Program-made: the position numbers and the translations under genes | The notes under the pieces: model-generated | Told to the model about the DNA's origin: nothing | Seen by the model: only the letters and a program-made list of their open reading frames with translations | Databases searched by the model: none | NCBI RefSeq assembly: GCF_025244905.1 | Contig: NZ_CP104285.1 | Coordinates: 1,302,001-1,366,000 of the forward strand | Direction of reading: 5' to 3' | Source: Enterobacter mori | GTDB lineage: Bacteria; Pseudomonadota; Gammaproteobacteria; Enterobacterales; Enterobacteriaceae | Length of the DNA: 64,000 nt | Shown here: positions 42,033 to 51,569 of the stretch, in pieces | How the letters are laid out: every line of letters begins with the position of its first letter | Numbering within the stretch: the first letter of the stretch is position 1

Positions 42033-43286
42033 GTGTCAAAGGCAACCGAACAGAACGACAAGCTTAAGCGAGCGATAATCGTCTCCGCAGTGCTGCACGT
42101 TATTCTTTTTGCAGCGCTGATCTGGAGTTCGTTCGACGAGCACATTGATGCATCAGCTGGCGGCGGTGGGGGATCTTCCATCGATGCCGTCATGGTGGAT
42201 CCCGGTGCGGTAGTGCAGAACTATAATCGTCAGCAACAGCAGCAGGCGAGCGCAAAACGTGCTGAAGAGCAGCGTGAAAAACAGGCGCAACAGCAAGCGG
42301 AAGAACTGCGTGAAAAGCAGGCCGCGGAGCAGGAGCGTCTGAAGCAGCTTGAGAAAGAGCGTTTGCAGGCGCAGGAAGCGGCGAAAGAGCAGGCTGAGCA
42401 GCAGAAACAGGCTGAAGCCGCAGCGAAGAAAGCGCAAGAACAGCAGAAACAGGCGGAGGAGGCTGCGGCCAAAGCCGCTGCAGATGCGAAAGCACAGGCA
42501 GATGCGCAGGCTAAATTAGCCGCAGACGCTGCGAAGAAAGCCGCTGCTGACGCTCAGAAGAAAGCTGAAGCTGAAGCCGCGAAGAAAGCCGCTGCCGATG
42601 CTCAGAAGAAAGCTGAAGCAGAAGCCGCTAAGAAAGCCGCTGCTGATGCTCAGAAGAAAGCTGAAGCGGAAGCTGCGAAGAAAGCCGCTCAGGAAGCAGA
42701 GAAGAAAGCTGCAGCCGAGGCGGCGAAGAAAGCGGCTGCCGCCGAGAAAGCCGCTGCTGAAAAAGCGGCCGCCGCTGAAAAAGCCGCAGCCGATAAAAAA
42801 GCTGCAGCCGCGAAGGCCGCTGCCGATAAGAAAGCAGCCGCCGAAAAAGCCGCTGCGAAAAAGGCTGCTGCCGCTGAAAAAGCTGCCGCTGCTGCAGGCG
42901 TTGACGATCTGCTGGGCGATCTCAGTTCAGGTAAGAATGCACCGAAAACGGGTGGCGGAGCGAAAGGAAACAACGCAGCGCCGTCTGGAAGTGGTAACAC
43001 TAAGAGTAACGGTGCATCAGGCGCTGAAATCAACGGTTATGCCGCGCAGATTAAATCCGCTATCGAAAGCCGATTTTATGATGCGTCTTCCTACACCGGT
43101 AAAACGTGTACGCTGCGTATAAAACTGGCGCCGGATGGGATGCTGCTCGATATTCAGTCTGAAGGTGGCGATCCAGCCTTATGTACTGCGGCACTGGCTG
43201 CAGCGCGTCAGGCGAAGATGCCAAAACCGCCTTCTCAGGCCGTGTATGAAGTCTTTAAAAATGCGCCACTGGACTTCAAACCTTAA
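42033..43286 (+). CDS. tolA: Cell envelope integrity protein TolA
   Basis: Spans the periplasm, linking the TolQR motor to TolB-Pal at the outer membrane; it also serves as a receptor route for colicins and filamentous phages. The 417 residues start at GTG (42033). Domain I has one membrane helix (about 14-34). Domain II is a long Ala/Lys/Glu/Gln-rich helical region (about 65-290) containing a 3 x 16-residue tandem repeat. Domain III is globular (about 320-417, with two cysteines, KTCTLRI and DPALCTAA). The repeat array is described separately. Confidence 0.95.
   Translation: MSKATEQNDKLKRAIIVSAVLHVILFAALIWSSFDEHIDASAGGGGGSSIDAVMVDPGAVVQNYNRQQQQQASAKRAEEQREKQAQQQAEELREKQAAEQERLKQLEKERLQAQEAAKEQAEQQKQAEAAAKKAQEQQKQAEEAAAKAAADAKAQADAQAKLAADAAKKAAADAQKKAEAEAAKKAAADAQKKAEAEAAKKAAADAQKKAEAEAAKKAAQEAEKKAAAEAAKKAAAAEKAAAEKAAAAEKAAADKKAAAAKAAADKKAAAEKAAAKKAAAAEKAAAAAGVDDLLGDLSSGKNAPKTGGGAKGNNAAPSGSGNTKSNGASGAEINGYAAQIKSAIESRFYDASSYTGKTCTLRIKLAPDGMLLDIQSEGGDPALCTAALAAARQAKMPKPPSQAVYEVFKNAPLDFKP
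42531..42674 (+). repeat. 3 x 48-bp tandem repeat within tolA
   Basis: Three consecutive 48-base units (42531-42578, 42579-42626, 42627-42674) each encode AKKAAADAQKKAEAEA, differing at only a few mostly synonymous positions. A degenerate fourth unit follows (AKKAAQEAEKKAAAEA). Confidence 0.9.
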
Positions 43287-43291
43287 GTTAC

Positions 43292-43318
43292 ATTTTCCCC
43301 GTGCAAACGGGGGAAAAT
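43292..43318 (+). terminator. Hairpin between tolA and tolB
   Basis: ATTTTCCCC and GGGGAAAAT form a 9-bp stem around a GTGCAAACG loop. There is no T tract after it, so it may act as an attenuator or 3' stabiliser rather than a full terminator. A separate tolB promoter is known in E. coli, and a distal promoter could lie in 43330-43400. Confidence 0.45.
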
Positions 43319-43420
43319 AGACCAGGTTTAGTCACAGGGTTCAGGTAGTTTTGTCTATTTGAGTTTGTTAACATTCTGCTAAATTATCGTGGGTAAGGTT
43401 ACCCAGATAAGGGAGATATG

Positions 43421-44713
43421 ATGAAGCAGGCATTACGTGTAGCATTTAGTTTTTTAATGCTGTGGGCAGCTGTGCTGCATGCAGAAGTACGTATCGAGAT
43501 CACCCAGGGGGTGGACTCGGCGCGCCCAATCGGCGTTGTTCCGTTCCAGTGGGCTGGCCCGGGTGCGGCGCCTGAAGACATCGGCGGCATTGTAGCCGCT
43601 GACCTGCGTAACAGCGGCAAATTCAACCCATTAGATCGTTCTCGCCTGCCACAGCAGCCGGGCACCGCGCAGGAAGTACAGCCTGCGGCGTGGTCTGCGC
43701 TGGGTATTGATGCGGTCGTGGTCGGTCAGGTAACGCCTGCCCCAGACGGTGGCTATAACGTGGCTTATCAGTTGGTCGATACCGGCGGTGCGCCAGGTAC
43801 CGTTCTGGCTCAGAACACGTATAAAGTGAACAAGCAGTGGCTGCGCTATGCGGGTCACACCGCAAGTGACGAAGTGTTTGAGAAGCTGACCGGTATTAAA
43901 GGTGCATTCCGTACCCGTATCGCTTACGTGGTTCAGACCAACGGCGGTCAGTTCCCGTATGAGCTGCGCGTCTCTGACTACGATGGCTACAACCAGTTCA
44001 CCGTGCACCGTTCTCCACAGCCGCTGATGTCTCCGGCGTGGTCTCCTGACGGTTCCAAACTGGCCTACGTAACCTTCGAAAGCGGTCGTTCTGCGCTGGT
44101 TATCCAGACGCTGTCTAACGGTGCCGTGCGTCAGGTTGCGTCGTTCCCACGTCACAACGGTGCGCCTGCGTTCTCTCCGGATGGCTCAAAACTGGCCTTT
44201 GCCCTGTCTAAAACCGGTAGCCTGAATCTGTACGTGATGGATATCGGCTCTGGTCAAATCCGTCAGGTGACGGATGGCCGTAGCAACAACACCGAACCAA
44301 CCTGGTTCCCGGACAGCCAGAACCTGGCGTTTACGTCCGACCAGGCAGGTCGTCCACAAGTTTATAAAGTGAATATCAACGGCGGAGCGCCGCAGCGTAT
44401 TACCTGGGAAGGTTCTCAGAACCAGGATGCTGACGTCAGTGCCGATGGTAAAACGATGGTAATGGTCAGTTCTGCGGGTGGTCAGCAGCACATTGCCAAA
44501 CAAGATCTGGTTACGGGTGGCGTGCAAGTTCTCTCGTCAACGTTCCTGGATGAAACGCCAAGTCTGGCACCTAACGGCACGATGGTAATCTACAGCTCTT
44601 CTCAGGGGATGGGATCTGTGCTGAATCTGGTTTCTACAGATGGGCGTTTCAAAGCGCGTATTCCGGCAACTGATGGACAGGTAAAATCACCTGCCTGGTC
44701 GCCGTATCTGTAA
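43421..44713 (+). CDS. tolB: Tol-Pal system periplasmic beta-propeller TolB
   Basis: Periplasmic protein that binds Pal, OmpA and TolA. I use the second of two adjacent ATGs (43421), giving 430 residues and a better distance from GGGAG. A signal peptide ([21 protein letters not shown], cleaved before EVRI) precedes an alpha/beta domain (about 22-160). A six-bladed propeller follows, made of repeated [13 protein letters not shown] motifs (about 165-430). Confidence 0.96.
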   Translation: MKQALRVAFSFLMLWAAVLHAEVRIEITQGVDSARPIGVVPFQWAGPGAAPEDIGGIVAADLRNSGKFNPLDRSRLPQQPGTAQEVQPAAWSALGIDAVVVGQVTPAPDGGYNVAYQLVDTGGAPGTVLAQNTYKVNKQWLRYAGHTASDEVFEKLTGIKGAFRTRIAYVVQTNGGQFPYELRVSDYDGYNQFTVHRSPQPLMSPAWSPDGSKLAYVTFESGRSALVIQTLSNGAVRQVASFPRHNGAPAFSPDGSKLAFALSKTGSLNLYVMDIGSGQIRQVTDGRSNNTEPTWFPDSQNLAFTSDQAGRPQVYKVNINGGAPQRITWEGSQNQDADVSADGKTMVMVSSAGGQQHIAKQDLVTGGVQVLSSTFLDETPSLAPNGTMVIYSSSQGMGSVLNLVSTDGRFKARIPATDGQVKSPAWSPYL

Positions 44714-44724
44714 ATAATAATTAA

Positions 44725-45270
<546 letters not shown>

Positions 45271-45279
45271 GAGAATGGC

Positions 45280-46074
45280 ATGAGCAGTAACTTCAGACAT
45301 CATCTCATGAGTCTGTCGTTACTGGTTGGAATAGCGGCCCCATGGGCCGCTTTTGCTCAGGCACCAATCAGTAGTGTCGGCTCAGGCTCGGTAGAAGACC
45401 GGGTCACTCAACTCGAGCGTATTTCTAACGCTCACAGTCAGCTTTTAACCCAACTCCAGCAGCAGCTTTCCGATAACCAAAACGATATTGACTCTCTCCG
45501 CGGCCAGATCCAGGAAAGCCAGTATCAGTTGAACCAGGTTGTGGAACGCCAGAAGCAGATTTTGCTTCAGATGGATAGCCTGAGTAGCGGTGGTGCAGCA
45601 GCACAGCCAGCAGCGGGCGACCAAAGCGGTGCGGCGACAGCGACACCTGCTCCGACAGCAGATGCGCCAGCCTCTTCAGGCGCGCCTGTACAGAGCGGTG
45701 ACGCGAATACCGACTACAACGCAGCAATTGCCCTGGTGCAGGACAAATCTCGCCAGGACGACGCTATCGTTGCGTTTCAGAACTTCGTGAAGAAGTACCC
45801 TGATTCCACTTACCAGCCAAATGCGAACTACTGGCTCGGTCAGCTGAATTACAACAAGGGTAAAAAGGACGATGCGGCGTTTTATTTTGCCTCAGTGGTG
45901 AAAAATTACCCGAAATCCCCAAAAGCGCCGGATGCGATGTATAAGGTCGGCGTGATCATGCAGGACAAAGGTGACACTGCGAAGGCCAAAGCGGTTTATC
46001 AGCAGGTTGTCACAAAATTCCCTGGTACCGAAGGTGCCAAACAGGCGCAAAAACGGCTGAGTTCGATGGGATGA
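45280..46074 (+). CDS. cpoB: Cell division coordinator CpoB
   Basis: Periplasmic TPR protein (formerly YbgF) that couples PBP1B peptidoglycan synthesis with Tol-driven outer-membrane constriction. The 264 residues have a signal peptide cleaved after AFA (residue 26), a trimerising coiled coil (about 35-105), a low-complexity Ala/Pro/Thr linker (about 108-145) and TPR repeats (about 148-262). It lies nine bases after pal and ends in a hairpin before the tRNA cluster. Confidence 0.95.
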   Translation: MSSNFRHHLMSLSLLVGIAAPWAAFAQAPISSVGSGSVEDRVTQLERISNAHSQLLTQLQQQLSDNQNDIDSLRGQIQESQYQLNQVVERQKQILLQMDSLSSGGAAAQPAAGDQSGAATATPAPTADAPASSGAPVQSGDANTDYNAAIALVQDKSRQDDAIVAFQNFVKKYPDSTYQPNANYWLGQLNYNKGKKDDAAFYFASVVKNYPKSPKAPDAMYKVGVIMQDKGDTAKAKAVYQQVVTKFPGTEGAKQAQKRLSSMG

Positions 46075-46083
46075 TTATCGCAT

Positions 46084-46109
46084 GACCAGAAATCGCGTTA
46101 TTTCTGGTC
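46084..46109 (+). terminator. Hairpin after cpoB
   Basis: GACCAGAAAT and ATTTCTGGTC form a perfect 10-bp stem with a CGCGTT loop, 10 bases after the cpoB stop. It lacks a T tract, so it more likely marks a processed or protected 3' end than an intrinsic terminator. Confidence 0.5.
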
Positions 46110-46157
46110 GTGCAGCGTGATTACTAAGCAGTTAAGTGATCTTCATCGAAATTTTTG

Positions 46158-46185
46158 TTGCGCAGAATTCTTAAATCAGTAATAT
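46158..46185 (+). promoter_or_regulatory. Probable promoter of the lysT tRNA operon
   Basis: TTGCGC (46158-46163), a 16-base spacer and TAATAT (46180-46185), followed by the GC-rich discriminator GCCGCCG typical of stringently controlled tRNA promoters. Confidence 0.5.
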
Positions 46186-46235
46186 ATGCCGCCGTTGCCA
46201 CGGGATATCAAACAACGTGAAAACAGCGTAAAAGT

Positions 46236-46311
46236 GGGTCGTTAGCTCAGTTGGTAGAGCAGTTGACTTTTAATCAATTGGTCGCAGGTTCGAATCCTGC
46301 ACGACCCACCA
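46236..46311 (+). tRNA. lysT: tRNA-Lys (anticodon TTT)
   Basis: 76-nt cloverleaf: GGGTCGT acceptor strand pairing with ACGACCC, GTTCGAATC T-arm, CTTTTAA anticodon loop and encoded CCA. First gene of the cluster. Gene name by position relative to E. coli. Confidence 0.97.
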
Positions 46312-46338
46312 CTTAACGCAAAACCAGTAGTACAGAGT

Positions 46339-46414
46339 GGGTGATTAGCTCAGTTGGTAGAGCATCTCCTTTACACGGAGGGGGTCGGCGGTTCGAGCCC
46401 GTCATCACCCACCA
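46339..46414 (+). tRNA. valT: tRNA-Val (anticodon TAC)
   Basis: 76-nt cloverleaf with GGGTGAT/ATCACCC acceptor stem, TTTACAC anticodon loop, GTTCGAGCC T-arm and encoded CCA. The single Val gene lies between Lys copies. Confidence 0.97.
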
Positions 46415-46417
46415 CTC

Positions 46418-46493
46418 GGGTCGTTAGCTCAGTTGGTAGAGCAGTTGACTTTTAATCAATTGGTCGCAGGTTCGAATCCTGCACGACCCACCA
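46418..46493 (+). tRNA. lysW: tRNA-Lys (anticodon TTT)
   Basis: Identical in sequence to the first tRNA-Lys of the cluster and only three bases after tRNA-Val, so the two are certainly co-transcribed and processed. Confidence 0.97.
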
Positions 46494-46534
46494 ATTTTAT
46501 TGGTACCGAGTGATAATTCAGGCAACACCCAGAT

Positions 46535-46610
46535 GGGTCGTTAGCTCAGTTGGTAGAGCAGTTGACTTTTAATCAATTGGTCGCAGGTTCGAATCCTGCA
46601 CGACCCACCA
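46535..46610 (+). tRNA. lysY: tRNA-Lys (anticodon TTT)
   Basis: Third identical copy, with encoded CCA. The symbol is assigned by order and could equally be another of the E. coli lys names. Confidence 0.96.
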
Positions 46611-46641
46611 GCCTGAATAAATTTGAAGTACATCCCGCAAG

Positions 46642-46717
46642 GGGTCGTTAGCTCAGTTGGTAGAGCAGTTGACTTTTAATCAATTGGTCGCAGGTTCGAA
46701 TCCTGCACGACCCACCA
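46642..46717 (+). tRNA. lysZ: tRNA-Lys (anticodon TTT)
   Basis: Fourth identical copy, last of the cluster, followed four bases later by an intrinsic terminator. Symbol assigned by order. Confidence 0.96.
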
Positions 46718-46721
46718 ATGT

Positions 46722-46748
46722 AAAAAAGCGCCCTAAAGGCGCTTTTTT
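46722..46748 (+). terminator. Terminator of the tRNA operon
   Basis: AAAAAAGCGCC, a CTAAA loop and GGCGCTTTTTT. Confidence 0.93.
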
Positions 46749-46775
46749 GCTATCTGAAGTTCAGAAACCTACCCT

Positions 46776-46807
46776 GTAGGTCGGGTAAGGCGAAGCCGCC
46801 ACCCGAC
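46776..46807. repeat. Single REP unit upstream of nadA
   Basis: GTAGGTCGGGTAAGGCGAAG followed by CCGCCACCCGAC is a single imperfect REP hairpin, of a slightly different sub-family (GTCGGG...CCCGAC) from the other copies. Confidence 0.7.
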
Positions 46808-46859
46808 AAATGCTATGTGCACCTATACCCGGTGACTTTTCTTCTCAAATTCGCTATCT

Positions 46860-46877
46860 TGTTTAGTATACAAAACA
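46860..46877. promoter_or_regulatory. NadR box upstream of nadA
   Basis: TGTTTA-GTATAC-AAAACA matches the NadR operator TGTTTA-N6-TAAACA at 11 of 12 defined positions, 74-91 bases before nadA. NadR represses nadA-pnuC when NAD is plentiful. Confidence 0.8.
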
Positions 46878-46950
46878 CAATTGCCGACCGTTTTGCTATG
46901 TTGCGCAAAATAAAGGCAATATTGTTAAGCCAGTAAAACGAGAAGCCATA

Positions 46951-47994
46951 ATGAGCGTGATGTTTGATCCCGAAGCCGCAATCTATCCGTTTCCGCCAAA
47001 GCCTGTCCCGCTGAGTCAGGATGAAAAGCAGTTCTATCGCGAGAAGATCAAGCGTCTTCTCAAAGAACGAGATGCGGTAATGGTGGCCCATTACTACACC
47101 GACCCGGAAATCCAGCAGCTGGCGGAAGAGACCGGCGGGTGTATTTCTGACTCACTGGAGATGGCACGCTTCGGTGCAAAACATCCCGCTTCCACGCTGC
47201 TGGTCGCTGGCGTGCGCTTTATGGGTGAAACGGCAAAAATTCTCAGCCCGGAAAAAACCATCCTGATGCCGACGCTGAATGCGGAGTGTTCACTCGATCT
47301 CGGCTGCCCTGTTGAAGAATTCACCGCGTTTTGCGATGCCCATCCTGACCGCACCGTGGTGGTCTATGCCAATACGTCTGCGGCAGTAAAAGCCCGCGCA
47401 GACTGGGTGGTGACCTCCAGCATCGCCGTTGAACTGATTGAACATCTGGATAGCCTGGGCGAGAAAATCATCTGGGCGCCTGACCGCCATCTCGGTAATT
47501 ACGTTCAGAAGCAAACAGGCGCGGATGTTCTCTGCTGGCAGGGCGCGTGTATCGTTCATGACGAATTTAAGACTCAGGCGCTGACGCGTATGAAGGCGCT
47601 GTACCCCGAAGCGGCCATTCTGGTGCATCCAGAGTCGCCTCAGTCGATTGTAGATATGGCCGATGCGGTTGGCTCAACCAGCCAGCTCATTACTGCGGCC
47701 AGGACGCTGCCGCATCAGCAGCTTATCGTGGCTACCGATCGCGGTATTTTTTACAAAATGCAGCAGGCGGTGCCGGAAAAAGAGCTACTCGAAGCGCCAA
47801 CTGCAGGCGAGGGGGCAACGTGCCGCAGCTGTGCGCACTGCCCGTGGATGGCGATGAACGGCCTGAAAGCGATTGCCGAAGGGCTCGAGACGGGCGGGGC
47901 AGCGCATGAGATTCATGTTGATGCGGCGTTGCGAGAAGGTGCGTTAATTCCACTTAACCGCATGCTGGATTTTGCGGCTACACTACGTACTTAA
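46951..47994 (+). CDS. nadA: Quinolinate synthase A
   Basis: [4Fe-4S] enzyme that condenses iminoaspartate (from NadB) with dihydroxyacetone phosphate to quinolinate in NAD synthesis. The 347 residues include the cluster ligands Cys113 (NAEC), Cys200 (WQGAC) and Cys297, the last within the C-terminal CRSCAHC motif (291-297). The [30 protein letters not shown]-terminal region is typical. A NadR box lies upstream and pnuC is 22 bases downstream. Confidence 0.97.
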   Translation: MSVMFDPEAAIYPFPPKPVPLSQDEKQFYREKIKRLLKERDAVMVAHYYTDPEIQQLAEETGGCISDSLEMARFGAKHPASTLLVAGVRFMGETAKILSPEKTILMPTLNAECSLDLGCPVEEFTAFCDAHPDRTVVVYANTSAAVKARADWVVTSSIAVELIEHLDSLGEKIIWAPDRHLGNYVQKQTGADVLCWQGACIVHDEFKTQALTRMKALYPEAAILVHPESPQSIVDMADAVGSTSQLITAARTLPHQQLIVATDRGIFYKMQQAVPEKELLEAPTAGEGATCRSCAHCPWMAMNGLKAIAEGLETGGAAHEIHVDAALREGALIPLNRMLDFAATLRT

Positions 47995-48016
47995 CTTATT
48001 CAGAATCGGGGAAAAG

Positions 48017-48736
48017 ATGGATTTTTTTAGCACGCAGAACATTTTGGTTCATATACCGATTGGTGCGGGTGGCTATGACCTGTCATGGATTGAAGCCGTT
48101 GGCACGCTGGCGGGGTTACTCTGTATCTGGCTGGCGAGCCTGGAGAAGATCAGCAATTACGCGTTCGGGCTGATTAACGTCACGCTGTTTGCGATTATCT
48201 TCTTCCAGATCCAGCTCTACGCCAGCCTGCTTTTGCAGCTGTTTTTCTTTGCGGCCAATATTTACGGCTGGTACGCGTGGTCGCGTCAAAACAGCCAGCA
48301 GGAAGCCGAATTGCAGATCCGTTGGCTGCCGCTGCCGAAAGCCATCGCCTGGCTTGTCGCCTGCGTGGCTGCCATTGGCTTAATGACCGTTTATATCAAC
48401 CCGGTGTTTGCGTTCCTGACGCGCGTTGCCGTTTCGGTCATGTCCGGACTCGGTTTGAATGTCACGATGCCTGAACTCCAGCCGGATGCCTTCCCGTTCT
48501 GGGATTCCTGCATGATGGTGCTGTCGATTGCGGCGATGATCCTGATGACCCGAAAATATGTCGAGAACTGGCTGCTGTGGGTCATCATCAACGTCATTAG
48601 CGTGGTGATTTTCGCCCTGCAGGGCGTCTATGCCATGTCGCTGGAATATCTGCTGCTGACCTTCATTGCCCTTAACGGCAGCCGTATGTGGATTAACAGC
48701 GCGCGTGAGCGAGGCTCGCGCGCGCTTTCCCACTAA
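48017..48736 (+). CDS. pnuC: Nicotinamide riboside transporter
   Basis: Inner-membrane facilitator for nicotinamide riboside, trapped inside by phosphorylation. From the ATG at 48017 ([16 protein letters not shown]) it has 239 residues and about seven or eight membrane helices, with the family's WYAW ([11 protein letters not shown]) and [15 protein letters not shown] segments. An in-frame codon at 47972 lies inside nadA and is rejected. The last four bases overlap the end of zitB on the other strand. Confidence 0.95.
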   Translation: MDFFSTQNILVHIPIGAGGYDLSWIEAVGTLAGLLCIWLASLEKISNYAFGLINVTLFAIIFFQIQLYASLLLQLFFFAANIYGWYAWSRQNSQQEAELQIRWLPLPKAIAWLVACVAAIGLMTVYINPVFAFLTRVAVSVMSGLGLNVTMPELQPDAFPFWDSCMMVLSIAAMILMTRKYVENWLLWVIINVISVVIFALQGVYAMSLEYLLLTFIALNGSRMWINSARERGSRALSH

Positions 48737-49671
48737 TGGTGATGATGATGTGAATGGCCGGACTGCGCCTCGTTCAGGTGGCAGTCTGGCCCGCTACAGG
48801 GCTGATACTCCATTTGGATCGTCGAATGGGCAATCTCATAGTGATGCTTCAGAAAATGCTGGATACGTTCGAGCAGCGCGTCGTGATCGTGGGGTGGGAT
48901 CACCTGAACGTGCAGCGTCATGACAGGCTTTTCTCCGACCAACCACACGTGGACGTGGTGGACGTTTCGCACCTCCGGAATCGAGCGGCTCAGATTTCGT
49001 CTCAGCTCACCGATGTCCATTGACGTGGGGGCACCTTCCAGCAACTCATTGACGCTCTCTTTCAACAGCCGCCAGGCGCTGCGTAGTACCAGACAGGACA
49101 CGAGCACCGAAAGAATCGGGTCGATGGGTGTCCATCCCGTCCCCAGAATAATCAGCGCAGCCACAATCGCCCCAACGGAGCCGAGCAGATCCCCCAGAAC
49201 ATGCAATGCCGCGGCACGCACATTGAGATTCTTTTCCCCGCTGCCGCGATGCAAAATCCAGAACGCCAGAATGTTGGCGATCAGGCCCGCTATTGCAATG
49301 ACCATCATGGTGGTTCCGGCGATGGGCTGCGGGTGTCTGAAGCGCTGAACGGCTTCCCAGACGATAAGGATGGTTATCACCACAAGCGCAATCGCGTTAA
49401 CGAAAGCGGCAAGCGTAGTGAGTCTGAGCCAGCCAAACGTGTGGCGAGCATTGGGTGGACGGCGTGAGAACTGGACGGCGAGCAGAGCAAACAGCAGGGC
49501 TGCCGCATCGGTAAGCATATGTCCCGCATCTGCCAGCAAAGCCAGTGAACCTGAGATTATCCCCCCAATGACCTCGATAACCATAAACGTTGCGGTGACG
49601 CCAAATGCCAACAGCAGCCGTTTGGCATTTTCATCGCCGGAGGTGGGGGAAGGGGAGTGTGTGTGCGCCAT
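48733..49671 (-). CDS. zitB: Zinc (cation diffusion facilitator) exporter
   Basis: Proton-coupled zinc efflux protein of the CDF family. The 312 residues have six membrane helices (about 20-215) with the metal-site motifs ADAGHMLTD and HVLGDLLGS, then a cytoplasmic domain ([22 protein letters not shown]). A C-terminal histidine cluster (SGHSHHHHH) is present, as in E. coli ZitB. It is convergent with pnuC and overlaps it by four bases. Confidence 0.95.
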   Translation of the reverse strand: MAHTHSPSPTSGDENAKRLLLAFGVTATFMVIEVIGGIISGSLALLADAGHMLTDAAALLFALLAVQFSRRPPNARHTFGWLRLTTLAAFVNAIALVVITILIVWEAVQRFRHPQPIAGTTMMVIAIAGLIANILAFWILHRGSGEKNLNVRAAALHVLGDLLGSVGAIVAALIILGTGWTPIDPILSVLVSCLVLRSAWRLLKESVNELLEGAPTSMDIGELRRNLSRSIPEVRNVHHVHVWLVGEKPVMTLHVQVIPPHDHDALLERIQHFLKHHYEIAHSTIQMEYQPCSGPDCHLNEAQSGHSHHHHH

Positions 49672-49726
49672 GTCATCTTTCCTGATTTGTTATTATTTTT
49701 AGTGTAGCGTTTTTAAGAGCTTAAAT

Positions 49727-49753
49727 AAAAAAGGAGAGCACTCGCTCCCCTTT
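49727..49753 (-). terminator. Terminator after ybgS (minus strand)
   Basis: On the minus strand AGGGGAG and CTCTCCT (one G-T pair) flank a CGAGTG loop, followed by a T run. Confidence 0.75.
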
Positions 49754-49770
49754 ATTCAGATTACTCAGCG

Positions 49771-50151
49771 TTACTGCGTGGTGCCGTCAGTTTTGGTATC
49801 CGCATCACTGCCGACTTTGTCATTTGGGTCCGGACAGCGGCCGTCTTTACACATAGAGTTTTTGTGCACTTCATCTTTGGTCATGCTGTCGTGATTCATG
49901 GTGCCAGAATCCGTACCATTGGGATGTAGCATGGTGCCGCCGGTTTGGGTATTTCCGGAATTGATCTGGCTGTTATCGACATTATTTGGCGCGATGTTTT
50001 GTTTAGCATCAGGGGCGACCTGGCCAGCAGCGGCGGCTGCATTAGCATCGCCGTTGCTGTCTGATGAGCCCGTGTCAGCGGCCAGGACGCTACCGCTTGC
50101 CAGAGTGAGTGTGGCGGTCAGAAAGAGAGTTGCCAGTTTCGTCATTTTCAT
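49771..50151 (-). CDS. ybgS: YbgS-like secreted protein
   Basis: A 126-residue putative periplasmic protein of unknown function. A signal peptide ([24 protein letters not shown]) is followed by a low-complexity Asn/Gly/Asp/Thr-rich mature region. The only strongly conserved block is [17 protein letters not shown] with two cysteines, then a DTKTDGTTQ end identical to E. coli. I choose the second of two adjacent in-frame codons (50151) after an AGGAG site, giving the same length as E. coli YbgS. Confidence 0.88.
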   Translation of the reverse strand: MKMTKLATLFLTATLTLASGSVLAADTGSSDSNGDANAAAAAGQVAPDAKQNIAPNNVDNSQINSGNTQTGGTMLHPNGTDSGTMNHDSMTKDEVHKNSMCKDGRCPDPNDKVGSDADTKTDGTTQ

Positions 50152-50367
50152 CATGCTGCTCCTGTTCTTGTCGTTACGCTGGATAACATTCTCCAACAGT
50201 GCATCGTTTTCAGAGGTGAAAGATTCCGCCTTACGGACTTATGCCAGTAGGGAATCGCGTTTAAGCATGTAAAATTGGTTGTTACAGTTAAAAAGCTTAG
50301 GTTAGATCTCGTTTTTCGCTATTTTGTGGCGATTTTTAGGCGAATTCCAGGAATTATCTGCGTGAAG

Positions 50368-50385
50368 TGTAAAAGCCCGTTTACA
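50368..50385. promoter_or_regulatory. TyrR box upstream of aroG
   Basis: TGTAAAAGCCCGTTTACA is a perfect TyrR box (TGTAAA-N6-TTTACA). TyrR with phenylalanine represses aroG. It lies just before the probable -35 element. Confidence 0.88.
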
Positions 50386-50406
50386 CTTCCTGGCCGACAA
50401 GTTAGA

Positions 50407-50435
50407 TTGAAAGCATTGCTTTCACTACTAAAGAT
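50407..50435 (+). promoter_or_regulatory. Possible aroG promoter
   Basis: TTGAAA (50407-50412), a 17-base spacer and AAAGAT (50430-50435). The -10 is imperfect. The close spacing to the TyrR box and the short leader fit aroG in E. coli. Confidence 0.45.
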
Positions 50436-50455
50436 ATGGCAGAGCCGGAAAGAAG

Positions 50456-51508
50456 ATGAATTATCAGAACGACGATTTACGCATTAAAGAGATCAATGAG
50501 TTATTACCTCCTGTAGCACTCCTTGAAAAATTCCCCGCCACTGAAAATGCTGCAAATACGGTGTCTCATGCCCGCAAAGCGATCCATAAGATCCTGAAAG
50601 GCAGCGACGATCGTCTTCTGGTGGTGATTGGCCCGTGCTCTATTCACGACCCTGCTGCCGCGAAAGAATATGCTGCCCGCCTGCTCACCCTGCGTGAAGA
50701 GCTGAAAGGCGAGCTGGAAATCGTGATGCGCGTCTATTTTGAAAAACCGCGCACCACCGTGGGCTGGAAAGGGCTGATTAACGATCCGCATATGGATAAC
50801 AGCTTCCAGATCAACGACGGGCTGCGCATTGCCCGCAAGCTGCTGCTGGAAATCAACGACAGCGGCCTGCCTGCCGCGGGTGAGTTCCTGGACATGATTA
50901 CGCCACAATACCTGGCAGACCTGATGAGCTGGGGCGCAATTGGTGCCCGCACCACGGAATCTCAGGTTCACCGCGAGCTGGCGTCCGGCCTCTCTTGTCC
51001 GGTTGGCTTCAAAAACGGCACTGACGGCACCATTAAGGTCGCTATCGACGCTATCAACGCAGCGGGCGCGCCGCACTGCTTCCTCTCCGTGACCAAATGG
51101 GGTCACTCTGCGATTGTGAACACCAGCGGTAACGGTGACTGCCATATCATTCTGCGCGGCGGCAAAGAGCCAAACTACAGCGCAAAACATGTTGCAGAAG
51201 TGAAAGTGGGACTGGAAAAAGCCGGACTGTCGCCGCAGGTCATGATCGATTTCAGCCATGCCAACTCCAGCAAGCAGTTTAAAAAGCAGATGGAAGTGGG
51301 GGCAGACGTTTGCCAGCAGATCGCCGGCGGTGAAAAAGCGGTGATCGGGGTGATGATTGAAAGCCATCTGGTTGAAGGTAACCAGAATCTGGAAGGCAGT
51401 GAACCGCTGGTTTACGGTAAGAGCGTCACCGATGCCTGCATTGGCTGGGACGATACCGACGCCATCCTGCGTCAGCTGGCGAATGCGGTAAAAGCGCGTC
51501 GCGGCTGA
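50456..51508 (+). CDS. aroG: DAHP synthase, phenylalanine-sensitive
   Basis: First enzyme of the shikimate pathway, condensing phosphoenolpyruvate and erythrose 4-phosphate to DAHP; feedback-inhibited by phenylalanine. The 350 residues begin MNYQNDDLRIKEINELLPP and carry the metal/substrate motifs VIGPCSIHDP, RVYFEKPRTTVGWKG and DFSHANSSKQ. The N-terminal segment, which forms part of the Phe-sensing site, distinguishes AroG from AroF and AroH. It is transcribed from a TyrR-controlled promoter and ends at a shared terminator. Confidence 0.96.
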   Translation: MNYQNDDLRIKEINELLPPVALLEKFPATENAANTVSHARKAIHKILKGSDDRLLVVIGPCSIHDPAAAKEYAARLLTLREELKGELEIVMRVYFEKPRTTVGWKGLINDPHMDNSFQINDGLRIARKLLLEINDSGLPAAGEFLDMITPQYLADLMSWGAIGARTTESQVHRELASGLSCPVGFKNGTDGTIKVAIDAINAAGAPHCFLSVTKWGHSAIVNTSGNGDCHIILRGGKEPNYSAKHVAEVKVGLEKAGLSPQVMIDFSHANSSKQFKKQMEVGADVCQQIAGGEKAVIGVMIESHLVEGNQNLEGSEPLVYGKSVTDACIGWDDTDAILRQLANAVKARRG

Positions 51509-51524
51509 GTCCTCAGGCACAAAT

Positions 51525-51556
51525 AAAAAAGCGCGGAAGGCTCCGCGCTTTTTTTA
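51525..51556. terminator. Bidirectional terminator between aroG and gpmA
   Basis: AAAAAAGCGCGGA and TCCGCGCTTTTTTT pair around AGGC. A and T runs on both sides allow it to end both convergent genes. Confidence 0.93.
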
Positions 51557-51569
51557 TGCCTTGCGAAAA

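Noticed and set aside
42598..43122. Lys/Arg-rich frame overlapping tolA
   Set aside because: It is a frame-shifted reading of the Ala/Lys repeat DNA of tolA, not a gene.
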